NCBI GenBank assembly: GCA_037442205.1
Contig: JBBIQS010000005.1
Span: 62,001-126,000 of the forward strand
Direction: 5' to 3'
Source of the DNA: JBBIQS01 sp037442205
GTDB lineage: Bacteria > Myxococcota > Myxococcia > Myxococcales > UBA5297
DNA length: 64,000 bases
Below are positions 54,797 to 63,280 of the stretch, piece after piece (position 1 is the stretch's first letter; each line of letters begins with the position of its first letter). The position numbers and the translations under genes were made by a program. The notes beneath the pieces are model-generated. The model did no database searches. It was not told where the DNA came from and worked only from the letters and a program-made list of their open reading frames with translations.

Positions 54797-56488
54797 ATGG
54801 CAAGCACCTTGACCCGGGACATCGCGGCCCTGACCTCGAAGACCTTCGACCTGTGCATCATCGGCGGCGGGGTCACCGGGCTGTTCGTGGCCCACGACGC
54901 CGCCAGCCGCGGGCTGTCGGTGGCCCTGCTCGAGCGCGGCGACTTCGCCGAGGGCACCTCCAGCGCCTCCACCAAGCTGATCCACGGCGGCACCCGCTAC
55001 CTGGAGAACTACGAGTTCGGCCTGGTGCGCGAGGCCCTGCGCGAGCGGCGGATCCTGCTCCACCTCGCCCCCCACCTCACCAACCCGGTCCCGTTCATGA
55101 TCCCGCTGTACAAGGGGATGCCGGTCCCCGGCCACCTGATCCGCGCCGGGATGGTCTTCTACGACCTGCTCAGCTTCGACAAGAACTGGCACGTGCGCGA
55201 CGACAAGCGCTTCGGCTGGTACCAGCATCTCTCCGCCGGCAAGACCCTCGAGCTGGAGCCCGCGCTGGGCGCCGAGGGGCTCAAGGGCTCGAGCGTCTAC
55301 TTCGACGGCCAGGTCCCCAACCCGATGCGGCTGTGCCTGGAGGTGGCCAAGACCGCCGCCAGCAGCGGCGCCCAGCTGGCCAACTACGTCAGGGTCCAGG
55401 GGCTGCGCCTGGAGAGCGGCCGGGTCACCGGCCTCGAGGCGGTCGACCGGCTCACCGGCAAGGAAATCACCGTCCAGGCGCGGCTGACGGTCAACTGCGC
55501 CGGGATCTGGGCGGTGGACATCATGAACATGCTCGGGGTCCCGGCCCCGGTGGAGCTCAAGCCCTCCAAGGGCATCCACCTCATCACCCGCCCGCTGAGC
55601 AAGAGCCACGCGGTGGTCAGCGTCTCGCCCTCCGGCCGGCGGGTGATGGTCATCCCCTGGCGCGGCAAGAGCCTGGTGGGCACCACCGACGACTTCTACG
55701 GGGGTGACCGGGACCGCATCCGCACCACCGTCCAGGACGCCACCACGCTGATCGACGAGATCAACGCCTTCCTCCCCTCGGCCAAGCTCACCTTGGACGA
55801 CGTCGAGGCCTGCTACGCCGGCGCCCGCCCGCTGGTCTTCGAGCCGGGCAAGAGCGCCTCTGACCTGTCGCGCCACTACAAGATCATCGACCACGGCCAG
55901 GCCGCCAACCGCCCCGGGCTCTTGTCGGTGCTGGGCGGCAAGCTCACCACCAGCCGCAGCATGGCCGAGGTGGTGGTGGACCGCGCCCAGGGGCTGCTGG
56001 GCAAGTCCGGCAAGTGCATGACCGAGACCCTGCCCATCGGCGGCGGGGACATCGGAGTGGTGGAGGAGTACCTGGCCCGCCAGAGGGAGCACGCCACCGG
56101 CCTGGTGGACGACCAGGCGCTCTTGGAGCTGGTCCGCTCCTACGGCAGCGCCTACTCCGACGTGCTGGAGTACGTCCGCCAGGACAAGCGCCTGGGCGCC
56201 CGCATCAAGGCCGATCGGCCGTTCGTCCTGGCCCAGGTCCACCACGCAGCCGAGCGCGAGCTGGCAACCTCGGTCAGCGACATCGCCCTGCGCCGCACCG
56301 ACGCCGGCAACCTCGGCGACAAGGACCTGGCGGTCGGACGAGCGATCGCCGACGAGCTGCAGAAGGTGCTCAAGCTCTCCGATGCCGACAAGCAGCGCCA
56401 GCTCGACGAGTACGCCGACGCCATCAGGATGGACGGGCTGCGCGACGCCCAAGATGAGCGGCCGAGGGGCGCCCAGGCCACTCCCTGA
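54797..56488 (+). CDS. glpD: GlpD, FAD-dependent glycerol-3-phosphate dehydrogenase
   Basis: This membrane-associated flavoenzyme oxidises glycerol-3-phosphate to dihydroxyacetone phosphate and passes electrons to quinone. The FAD-binding start is FDLCIIGGGVTGLFVAHDA, followed by TSSASTKLIHGGTRYLE and the conserved VGTTDDFYGG and VLGGKLTTSRSMAE. At 563 residues it is of normal length. I chose ATG at 54797, with GAGGAG 10 bases upstream; the frame is open 112 codons further. The 211-bp divergent gap holds a TTGACG at 54693-54698 and a TATCTT at 54739-54744, but they do not pair at a usable spacing. It precedes the electron-transfer operon by 145 bases. Confidence 0.93.
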   Translation: MASTLTRDIAALTSKTFDLCIIGGGVTGLFVAHDAASRGLSVALLERGDFAEGTSSASTKLIHGGTRYLENYEFGLVREALRERRILLHLAPHLTNPVPFMIPLYKGMPVPGHLIRAGMVFYDLLSFDKNWHVRDDKRFGWYQHLSAGKTLELEPALGAEGLKGSSVYFDGQVPNPMRLCLEVAKTAASSGAQLANYVRVQGLRLESGRVTGLEAVDRLTGKEITVQARLTVNCAGIWAVDIMNMLGVPAPVELKPSKGIHLITRPLSKSHAVVSVSPSGRRVMVIPWRGKSLVGTTDDFYGGDRDRIRTTVQDATTLIDEINAFLPSAKLTLDDVEACYAGARPLVFEPGKSASDLSRHYKIIDHGQAANRPGLLSVLGGKLTTSRSMAEVVVDRAQGLLGKSGKCMTETLPIGGGDIGVVEEYLARQREHATGLVDDQALLELVRSYGSAYSDVLEYVRQDKRLGARIKADRPFVLAQVHHAAERELATSVSDIALRRTDAGNLGDKDLAVGRAIADELQKVLKLSDADKQRQLDEYADAIRMDGLRDAQDERPRGAQATP

Positions 56489-56633
56489 GCGAGCTGGCTC
56501 AGGCAACTTCCCCGCTGGCAAATAGGCGAGCGCGCGGCCGAGGCCTTCGTTAGCCTAGCGACGTCGTTGGACATCAAACGTTCCCCCCGGGGACTTCAAA
56601 AAGCCGCGCGACTCGGGCAAAAATCCGTCCTCT

Positions 56634-58844
56634 ATGGAACATCTCGGTCTTCTCATCGCCACCGTGTTGGCGCTCGGCGCAGGAATGCTGGGCGTGGCCC
56701 TCAACCGCCGGCGCATCGAGCGGCGTGGCCGGCAGGACCTGGAGGTCGCCAAGGAGCGCAACCTCCACGAGCCGGCCTCGCTGCACCCGGTGATCAACCC
56801 CGACCAGTGCATCGGCTCGCTGAGCTGCATCAGCGTCTGCCCCGAGGGCGACATCCTCGGGGTGATCGAGGGGCGGGCCCACCTGATCCGCGGCGCCAAC
56901 TGCATCGGCCACGGCCGCTGCGCGCTGGAGTGCCCGGTGGACGCCATCCGGCTGGTGTTCGGCACCAGCGTGCGCGGCGTCGACCTGCCCGAGGTGGACG
57001 AGCGCTTCGAGTCCAGCCGCCCCGGGGTGCACATCGTCGGCGAGCTGGGCGGGATGGGGCTGATCCGCAACGCCGTCCGCCAGGGCCTGGAACTGGCCGG
57101 CTACCTGGCGGAGATGCGCGGGCCGCTGGCGCGCGGGATGGTGGACGTGGCCATCGTCGGCAGCGGCCCGGCGGGCATCGCCACCGCCCTGGGCCTGCAG
57201 GAGGCCGGGGTCAGCTTCCGGATCCTCGACCAGAACTCGCTGGGCGGCACCATCGCCTGCTACCCGCGCCACAAGATCGTCCTCACCGAGCCGCTGGACG
57301 TCCCGTTCTACGGGCGGCTGACCCGGTCGGTGATGAGCAAGGAGGACCTGCTCGAGGCGATCCAGAAGTCGATCTCGAACGCCAAGTTCAAGGTCTACGA
57401 AGGCGTGCAGGTGATGAGCCTGGACGGTCAGGACGGCGACTTCACCGTCATGACCAACAAGGGCCCGCTGCGGGCGCGCAAGGTGGTGCTGGCCTGCGGC
57501 CGCCGCGGCACCCCGCGCAAGCTGGGCGTCCCGGGCGAGCAGTTGTCCAAGGTCACCTACCGGCTGATCGACGCCGAGCAGTACGAGGACTGCAAGGTGC
57601 TGGTGGTCGGCGGCGGCGACAGCGCGCTGGAGGCGGCGATCTCGCTGGCCGAGGAGAGCAACGCCGAGGTCACCCTCTCCTACCGCAACGCCGAGCTGGG
57701 ACGCTGCCGCGAGGCCAACCGGCAGAAGTTCAACGAGCTGGTCCAGAGCGGCCGGATCCGGGCGCTGATGCCCTCGCAGGTCACCCAGGTCACCGAGAAG
57801 GACGTCGCCCTCAAGGCCGGGGAGAAGACCGAGACCCTCGCCAACGACTACATCATCGTGAACATCGGCGGCGAGCTGCCGCTGGAGTTCCTCAACAAGA
57901 TGGGCGTGGGCGTCAAGCGCGTCTTCGGCGACGAGCCGGGCAAGTCCAGCGCCAGCCCCAAGTCCGGCAGCAAGCAGGAGAAGGAAGAGAAGTTCCGCCG
58001 CCGGCTGGCCTTCGGCCTGTTCGCCCTGGGGGCGGCGATCGTGGCCTTCCTGGCCTTCAAGGGCGGCAGCTACTACCTGGCCGAGCCGAAGGCCCGCCTC
58101 AAGCTGGCCGAGCACGCCTCCTTGAAGTCCGCCGGCCTGTGGGGCCACGGGGTGGGAGTGGTGGCCACCCTGTTCATGCTCTCCAACTTCCTCTACTCGG
58201 TCCGCAAGCGGTTCCGGGTGCTCAAGGGCACCGCCCCCATCCGCACCTGGCTGACCTTCCACATGTTCGTGGGCTTCATGAGCCCGCTGGTGATCCTGTT
58301 CCACGCCGCCTTCCAGTCGAAGAACATGGTGGCGGCCTACACCTTCGCCTCGCTGCTGGTGGTGGTGGTCACCGGGATCGTCGGGCGATTCCTCTTCGGC
58401 CTGGTGCCGAGCGAGAACGGCAAGGCGCTGGAGCACGCCGAGATCCGCGGGCAGATGGAGCGGCTGCGCAGCCAGGTGATGCCGATGCTGCCGGTGGGCC
58501 AGACCGGCACCGCGGTGCGGACCCTGTTCGAGCGCGTCACCGCGCCCCCCACCGGCCGCGGGCTGATCGGCGCCGTGCTCGCCTTCCCCCTGGAGCGCAT
58601 CGGGATCTGGTTCAACCTGCTGCGTGCCAGGAACCTCTTCGACGAGCACGATCACTACGCCGCCTTCAAGACCTCGGTGGAGCGGCTGGCCAAGCTGCGG
58701 CTGCAGGTGGACTTCTACCGCAGCTTCAAGCGGCTGATGGGCGTGTGGCGCCTGTTCCACGCGGTGCTGGCGATCTTCCTGGTGCTGATGATCGCCGGCC
58801 ACATCGGCCTCTCCTGGTTCCTCGGCTACCACTGGATCTTCTGA
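56634..58844 (+). CDS. Fused ferredoxin / FAD-NAD(P) oxidoreductase / b-type cytochrome membrane protein
   Basis: This 736-residue redox protein has four parts. An N-terminal helix (about 3-22) anchors it. Two iron-sulfur motifs follow, with Cys 59, 65, 69 and 90, 96, 100. In each the usual second cysteine is replaced (CIGSLSC and CIGHGRC). A thioredoxin-reductase-like domain (about 168-420) has VAIVGSGPAGIATAL and VLVVGGGDSALEAA. The C-terminal membrane part (about 455-736) has histidines in several helices (WGHGVGVV, TFHMF, LFHAAF, LFHAVL, AGHIGL) fit to hold b-haem. It could pass electrons from NAD(P)H or ferredoxin to the periplasm. Its stop overlaps the ATG of the multihaem cytochrome gene (TGATG). 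The start ATG lacks a clear ribosome-binding site. Confidence 0.83.
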   Translation: MEHLGLLIATVLALGAGMLGVALNRRRIERRGRQDLEVAKERNLHEPASLHPVINPDQCIGSLSCISVCPEGDILGVIEGRAHLIRGANCIGHGRCALECPVDAIRLVFGTSVRGVDLPEVDERFESSRPGVHIVGELGGMGLIRNAVRQGLELAGYLAEMRGPLARGMVDVAIVGSGPAGIATALGLQEAGVSFRILDQNSLGGTIACYPRHKIVLTEPLDVPFYGRLTRSVMSKEDLLEAIQKSISNAKFKVYEGVQVMSLDGQDGDFTVMTNKGPLRARKVVLACGRRGTPRKLGVPGEQLSKVTYRLIDAEQYEDCKVLVVGGGDSALEAAISLAEESNAEVTLSYRNAELGRCREANRQKFNELVQSGRIRALMPSQVTQVTEKDVALKAGEKTETLANDYIIVNIGGELPLEFLNKMGVGVKRVFGDEPGKSSASPKSGSKQEKEEKFRRRLAFGLFALGAAIVAFLAFKGGSYYLAEPKARLKLAEHASLKSAGLWGHGVGVVATLFMLSNFLYSVRKRFRVLKGTAPIRTWLTFHMFVGFMSPLVILFHAAFQSKNMVAAYTFASLLVVVVTGIVGRFLFGLVPSENGKALEHAEIRGQMERLRSQVMPMLPVGQTGTAVRTLFERVTAPPTGRGLIGAVLAFPLERIGIWFNLLRARNLFDEHDHYAAFKTSVERLAKLRLQVDFYRSFKRLMGVWRLFHAVLAIFLVLMIAGHIGLSWFLGYHWIF

Positions 58845-61447
58845 TGACCTCCCGCGCCTCGCGCGCCCTCCTGTGCGCCCTCGCCGTCGCCCTGCCCGCC
58901 CCGGCCCTCGCCGACCTGTTCTCTCCCGGCGACCTGGCCCGGCCCCACGCGAACCTGGAGGGCCTGTCGCACTGCACCGACTGCCACGTCGCCGGCAAGC
59001 AGCTGTCCGAGGAGCGCTGCCTGGAGTGCCACAAGGAGCTGAAGGCCGACGTCGCCGCCAGCAAGGGCTTCCACGGCAAGCTGGCCCCTGACAAGCGCGC
59101 CTGCGAGACCTGCCACCACGATCACCAGGGCCGCGACTACCAGATGGTCGAGTGGCCCCAGGGCAAGAAGCAGTTCGACCACGGCGCCCGCACCGGCTTC
59201 CCGCTGCGCGCCAAGCACGCCGAGGCCGACTGCGAGAAGTGCCACGACCCGCGCCGAATCACCGATCCCAAGGTCAAGCAGCTGCTCAAGGACCAGCCCA
59301 AGCGCGCCACCTTCCTCGGCCTGCCCCAGACCTGCCAGAGCTGCCACTTCGACGAGCACCGCAAGCAGCTGCCGCTGACCTGCGAGAAGTGCCACGACGA
59401 GCGCGGCTTCAAGCCGGCCCCCAAGTTCGACCACGCCAAGACCGAGTACCGGCTCGAGGGCAAGCACGCCAAGGTGGCCTGCGACAAGTGCCACCTGAAG
59501 CAGGAGGACGGCTCGACTGCGGCCGACGCCTTCCCGGCCCCCAAGGTCGCCGCCACCTTCGTCAAGTACAAGGAAATCCCGCACGCCGCCTGCACCGACT
59601 GCCACAAGGACCCGCACCAGGGGAAGTTCGGCGACAACTGCGTCAAGTGCCACACCGTCGCCGGCTGGCGGGTGCTCAACAACCTGGAGAAGGAGCGCGG
59701 CTTCCACGAGAAGACCCGCTTCCCGCTGCGCGGGGCCCACACCACCGTCGACTGCAAGGCCTGCCACGCCCAGGGCCGCAAGTTCCGCGGCACCCCCTTC
59801 GAGCGCTGCACCCCGTGCCACCTCGACGCTCACTGGGGCACCATCGCCGAGGCCCAGGGGATCAAGGACCCGGACTGCACCGTCTGCCACGACGTCGAGT
59901 CCTTCAAGCCGGCCAAGTTCGAGCTCGAGCAGCACCAGAAGACCCGCTTCGCCCTCGAGGGCTCGCACAAGATCGTCGGCTGCACCCTGTGCCACACCCC
60001 CGATCCCAAGCTGGCGGCCAAGGTCACCGACGCGGTGCGCAAGGACCTCAAGAAGAAGGGGCGGCTGGAGCTGTTCAGCGCCGCGCGCCTGCCCATCCCG
60101 CAGGCCGAGACCTGCCACACCTGCCACCAGGACGTGCACGACGGCCAGTTCACCTCCGGCGGCGGCAAGCGGGAGGGCAAGGTGGCCCTGGCCTCGCTGA
60201 CCGGGAACGCCGCCGGCCGCTGCGCCGACTGCCACTCGCTCGACTCCTTCCATCAGCTCAAGTTCGACCACCAGAAGGACAGCCGCTTCCCGCTCACCGG
60301 CAAGCACCTCAAGGTCGGCTGCGAGAAGTGCCACCTCGCCGACGCCGCCAAGGTGGTGCGCTACAAGCCGCTGGCCACCGACTGCGCCAGCTGCCACCGC
60401 GACATCCACCTCGGCCAGCTGGCGGAGAAGAAGACCACCCGCTGCGAGAAGTGCCACGTCACCGAGGACTTCAAGAAGGTCTCCTTCACCCACGCCCCGC
60501 CCTTCACCACCTTCCTGCTCGAGGGCAAGCACCAGAAGCTGGAGTGCCAGAAGTGCCACCCGCCGGTGCAGGTGGCCCCCGGCGAGATGTCCAAGCGCTA
60601 CAAGCCGCTGCCCAGGAACTGCGCCGGCTGCCACGCCGACGCGCACAAGGGCGCCTTCGCCGGCCTGGAGCCGAGCGCCAGCGGCGAGCTGGTCAAGGTC
60701 GCGGCCAACAAAGGCAAGACCCGCTGCGAGGCCTGCCACAGCTCCGAGAGCTGGCTGGAGGCCAAGTTCGACCACTCCCGCACCGGCTTCGACCTCAAGG
60801 GACAGCACGCCCGGGCCATGTGCCAGCAGTGCCACACCACCGGCTTCGAGAAGGCCACCCCGCGCCAGTGCGCCGGCTGCCACCTCGACGTCCACCAGGG
60901 CCAGCTGGGCAAGCGCTGCGAGGGCTGCCACGACGAGTCGAACTGGCGCACCAAGTTCAGCGCCGACGCCCACCGCACCGGCAACTTCCCGCTGAGCGGC
61001 CGGCACGCGCTGATCCCCTGCCAGCAGTGCCACCTCGACGAGCGCGACCGGACCTTCAGCCGCGCCACCCAGGACTGCGCCGGCTGCCACCAGCAGGACT
61101 ACCAGCGCACCGCGCTGACCTCGATGAACCACCAGGCCGCCGGCTTCTCCACCGACTGCCGAAGCTGCCACCAGCCCTTCGGCTTCTCGCCGGCGCGATT
61201 CCCGCAGCACGACGACTGCTTCCAGATCAGCGGCGGCCCACACGGCGCGATCCGCTGTCTGGACTGCCACTCGACGATGCCGAGCCTGACCACCGGCGCC
61301 ACCTGCCAGACCGGCACCGCCGCCTGCACCCGCTGCCACACCCACTCCTGCGACCGCACCGATGGCCGCCACAAGTCGGTGCCCGGGTACCAGTGCAAGG
61401 ACCGCAAGTGCTACGAGTGCCACCGCTTCTCCAAGGGAGGCGGCTGA
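58844..61447 (+). CDS. Exported 30-haem cytochrome c
   Basis: This exported cytochrome has 867 residues and, by my count, 30 CxxCH haem-binding motifs between Cys44 and Cys856, about one per 27 residues. The signal peptide is ALAVALPAPALA, cleaved near residue 23. The sequence is an irregular tandem of units in which a HAKVACDKCH-like strand (PL-x-G-x-H-x-x-V-x-C-x-x-CH) follows a FDH or H-x-K-TRF segment, the likely distal histidine ligands. A single non-haem CQTG motif occurs near the end. Such chains carry electrons over long distances in extracellular respiration. The ATG overlaps the oxidoreductase stop, so the two are translationally coupled. I cannot tell whether it lies in the periplasm, spans a barrel, or is on the surface. 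Confidence 0.93.
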   Translation: MTSRASRALLCALAVALPAPALADLFSPGDLARPHANLEGLSHCTDCHVAGKQLSEERCLECHKELKADVAASKGFHGKLAPDKRACETCHHDHQGRDYQMVEWPQGKKQFDHGARTGFPLRAKHAEADCEKCHDPRRITDPKVKQLLKDQPKRATFLGLPQTCQSCHFDEHRKQLPLTCEKCHDERGFKPAPKFDHAKTEYRLEGKHAKVACDKCHLKQEDGSTAADAFPAPKVAATFVKYKEIPHAACTDCHKDPHQGKFGDNCVKCHTVAGWRVLNNLEKERGFHEKTRFPLRGAHTTVDCKACHAQGRKFRGTPFERCTPCHLDAHWGTIAEAQGIKDPDCTVCHDVESFKPAKFELEQHQKTRFALEGSHKIVGCTLCHTPDPKLAAKVTDAVRKDLKKKGRLELFSAARLPIPQAETCHTCHQDVHDGQFTSGGGKREGKVALASLTGNAAGRCADCHSLDSFHQLKFDHQKDSRFPLTGKHLKVGCEKCHLADAAKVVRYKPLATDCASCHRDIHLGQLAEKKTTRCEKCHVTEDFKKVSFTHAPPFTTFLLEGKHQKLECQKCHPPVQVAPGEMSKRYKPLPRNCAGCHADAHKGAFAGLEPSASGELVKVAANKGKTRCEACHSSESWLEAKFDHSRTGFDLKGQHARAMCQQCHTTGFEKATPRQCAGCHLDVHQGQLGKRCEGCHDESNWRTKFSADAHRTGNFPLSGRHALIPCQQCHLDERDRTFSRATQDCAGCHQQDYQRTALTSMNHQAAGFSTDCRSCHQPFGFSPARFPQHDDCFQISGGPHGAIRCLDCHSTMPSLTTGATCQTGTAACTRCHTHSCDRTDGRHKSVPGYQCKDRKCYECHRFSKGGG

Positions 61448-61494
61448 TGCGCCCCGCTGAGTCCCCCCGCCCTGCCGCCCGGAGTGAGCGATGA
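61447..61494 (+). CDS. Fifteen-codon mini-ORF linking the cytochrome and barrel genes
   Basis: An ATG overlaps the cytochrome stop as TGATG and opens a 15-codon frame (MRPAESPRPAARSER). Its TGA overlaps the ATG of the following gene as ATGA. The peptide has no recognisable function. The arrangement could carry ribosomes from one gene to the next. Chance cannot be excluded for so short a frame. Confidence 0.35.
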   Translation: MRPAESPRPAARSER

Positions 61495-63143
61495 CCAGCC
61501 TTCCCTTCCTGGCGATGGCCTTGGAGCTGCTGCTGGCGGCCCCGGCCGCGGACCGCGAGGGACAGGTTGTCTCAGCCAGCCGCCACCGCCTCTACCTGAA
61601 CAAGGGCAGCCGGGACGGGCTCGAGGTCGGGGCAGTGCTGCACCTGCGGCGCGGACAGCGCTCCCAGGGGACCTGCACCGTGGAGTGGGTGAGCGATCGC
61701 CACGGCACCTGCACCGGCGACGGGATCAAGGTGGGCGACACCTTCTCGGTGACCCCTCCGACCCCCGCCCCGGCGCTGGCCTCGCTGCGCTCGTCGGCCC
61801 CGCTCAGCGCCTCGGAGCTGGAGGTGCGGCGGGCGGCGCTGGTCGAGGCCAGCATCCCCAAGGTCGAATTCAAGGGCCCCCAGAGCGGACTGGCGGTCCC
61901 GCTGCGGGCCGACGCCGCGCTGACGCACTCCAGCTGGGCCTCGGTCACCGCCACCGGCGGTCCGTTCGCGGTCGAGCGGCTGGACATGGCGGTCCGCGGC
62001 TACCCGATCGGCGGCGGCTTCAAGTTCCTCACCGACCTGACCCTGATGCAGTGGACCCAGCGCTCGATGCTGGACCGGACCTTCGGGGCCAATGGCTTCC
62101 GAGGGGACGAGCTGTCGACCTGGCTGTACGTGCGCCAGCTGGAGATCGCCTCGCACGACTCGAGCCGCTGGTGGCACCTGTCGGCAGGGCGGGTGCGACC
62201 CTCGGCGATGCCGGGCGTGGCCGGGCTCGACGGCGCCCAGGCCGGCTGGCACAACGCCAGCGGAACCGCCGAGGCCGGAGCCTACGGCGGCCTGCTGCCA
62301 GATCCGATCACCCTGGGCATCGGCAGCGCGGTTACCGCCGGCGCCTACTACTCGGTGGAGCACCGCGGCCAGCATGACGACACGCTGCGCTGGATCCGCC
62401 AGGACGCCCGGGTAGCGGTGCTGACCTCGAGCGCCATCGGCCAGCGGATCGAGGCCCAGGCCGGCTTGGAAGGCGCGATCGGCCCCACCGATCTGGCCGC
62501 CGACGTGCGCGCCGGGCTGGTGACGCCGCAGGGATTCGTCCTCTCCAATGCCCGGCTCGACTTCGACTGGCGCCTCGGCGAGTCGCTGCGGCTGCAGGCC
62601 TCGGGGCGGTGGATCGGGGAGCGCGACCCGGAACTTATCGCGGTCGCCTCCTCCGCCTACTCCGGCCGGATGCTGCGCGCCGACGCGGCGTTGCTCTACG
62701 ACGTCAGCCGCCAACTGAGCGTGGGCTTCAACGTCGGTGCGATGGAGGATCTCGACACCGTGCTCGGCCGGGTCCTGGCTGGACCGCAGCTGACCCTGCC
62801 GCACCTGTGGTCAAACAAGCTCTCTTTGGGACTTGGCTACGAGGAGGAGTTCGGCTGGATGGGCGGCCGGGCCGCCTACCTGCAGGCGGTGGTGCTGCCG
62901 GTGGGCAAGTTCCGGCTGTTGACCCGGGTGTCCTACTACGCCGACATCCCCACGCGCGTGGGGGTGACCGACTGGACCGCCTCCGGCCAGGAGCTGGGCC
63001 TGTACTTCAACGTGAGTGCGCCCTTGGCCAAATGGCTGTCGGTCCGCGCTTCGTTCCTGGGCAGGCTCGACCTGGGGCAGCTGGCCTCGGGCGCGAGTCA
63101 GGCTGGGATGACCTTCAACCTGGGGCTGGCCGGGGAGCTGTAG
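61491..63143 (+). CDS. Predicted outer-membrane barrel protein of the multihaem operon
   Basis: This 550-residue exported protein has a short hydrophobic start (LPFLAMALELLLAAPAA). A small domain (about 20-85) follows with ASRHRLYLNKGSRDGLEVG and a CTVEW...GTC cysteine pair, like an SH3-type fold. From about 130 onwards alternating hydrophobic/polar strands are typical of an outer-membrane barrel (VERLDMAVRGYPIGGGFKFL, KLSLGLGYEEEFGWMGG). The C-terminus is ...GLAGEL, without the usual terminal aromatic. GGAG lies 6 bases before ATG at 61491. Coupled to a 30-haem cytochrome, it is a candidate sheath for a porin-cytochrome conduit, as in Geobacter; sequence similarity to known conduit porins was not assessed. 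No haem motif is in it. Confidence 0.68.
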   Translation: MTSLPFLAMALELLLAAPAADREGQVVSASRHRLYLNKGSRDGLEVGAVLHLRRGQRSQGTCTVEWVSDRHGTCTGDGIKVGDTFSVTPPTPAPALASLRSSAPLSASELEVRRAALVEASIPKVEFKGPQSGLAVPLRADAALTHSSWASVTATGGPFAVERLDMAVRGYPIGGGFKFLTDLTLMQWTQRSMLDRTFGANGFRGDELSTWLYVRQLEIASHDSSRWWHLSAGRVRPSAMPGVAGLDGAQAGWHNASGTAEAGAYGGLLPDPITLGIGSAVTAGAYYSVEHRGQHDDTLRWIRQDARVAVLTSSAIGQRIEAQAGLEGAIGPTDLAADVRAGLVTPQGFVLSNARLDFDWRLGESLRLQASGRWIGERDPELIAVASSAYSGRMLRADAALLYDVSRQLSVGFNVGAMEDLDTVLGRVLAGPQLTLPHLWSNKLSLGLGYEEEFGWMGGRAAYLQAVVLPVGKFRLLTRVSYYADIPTRVGVTDWTASGQELGLYFNVSAPLAKWLSVRASFLGRLDLGQLASGASQAGMTFNLGLAGEL

Positions 63144-63280
63144 CTCCCCGCCGCGGGCGCACCCGACTCCCAGCCAGCGCGGCGGGGATTGTGCCCTGTC
63201 TCACGGCCTCCTCCTCGCGGCGGTCTCTTCCTTGGCGCGCCTGAAGCCGCTGTGCTCTCCTCGGCGACGGGGAGGTGCTC

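Noticed and set aside
58950..61400. Regularly spaced DNA repeats that could suggest a CRISPR array
   Set aside because: The repetition is at codon level for CxxCH motifs inside one long reading frame. The spacers are not unique non-coding sequences.
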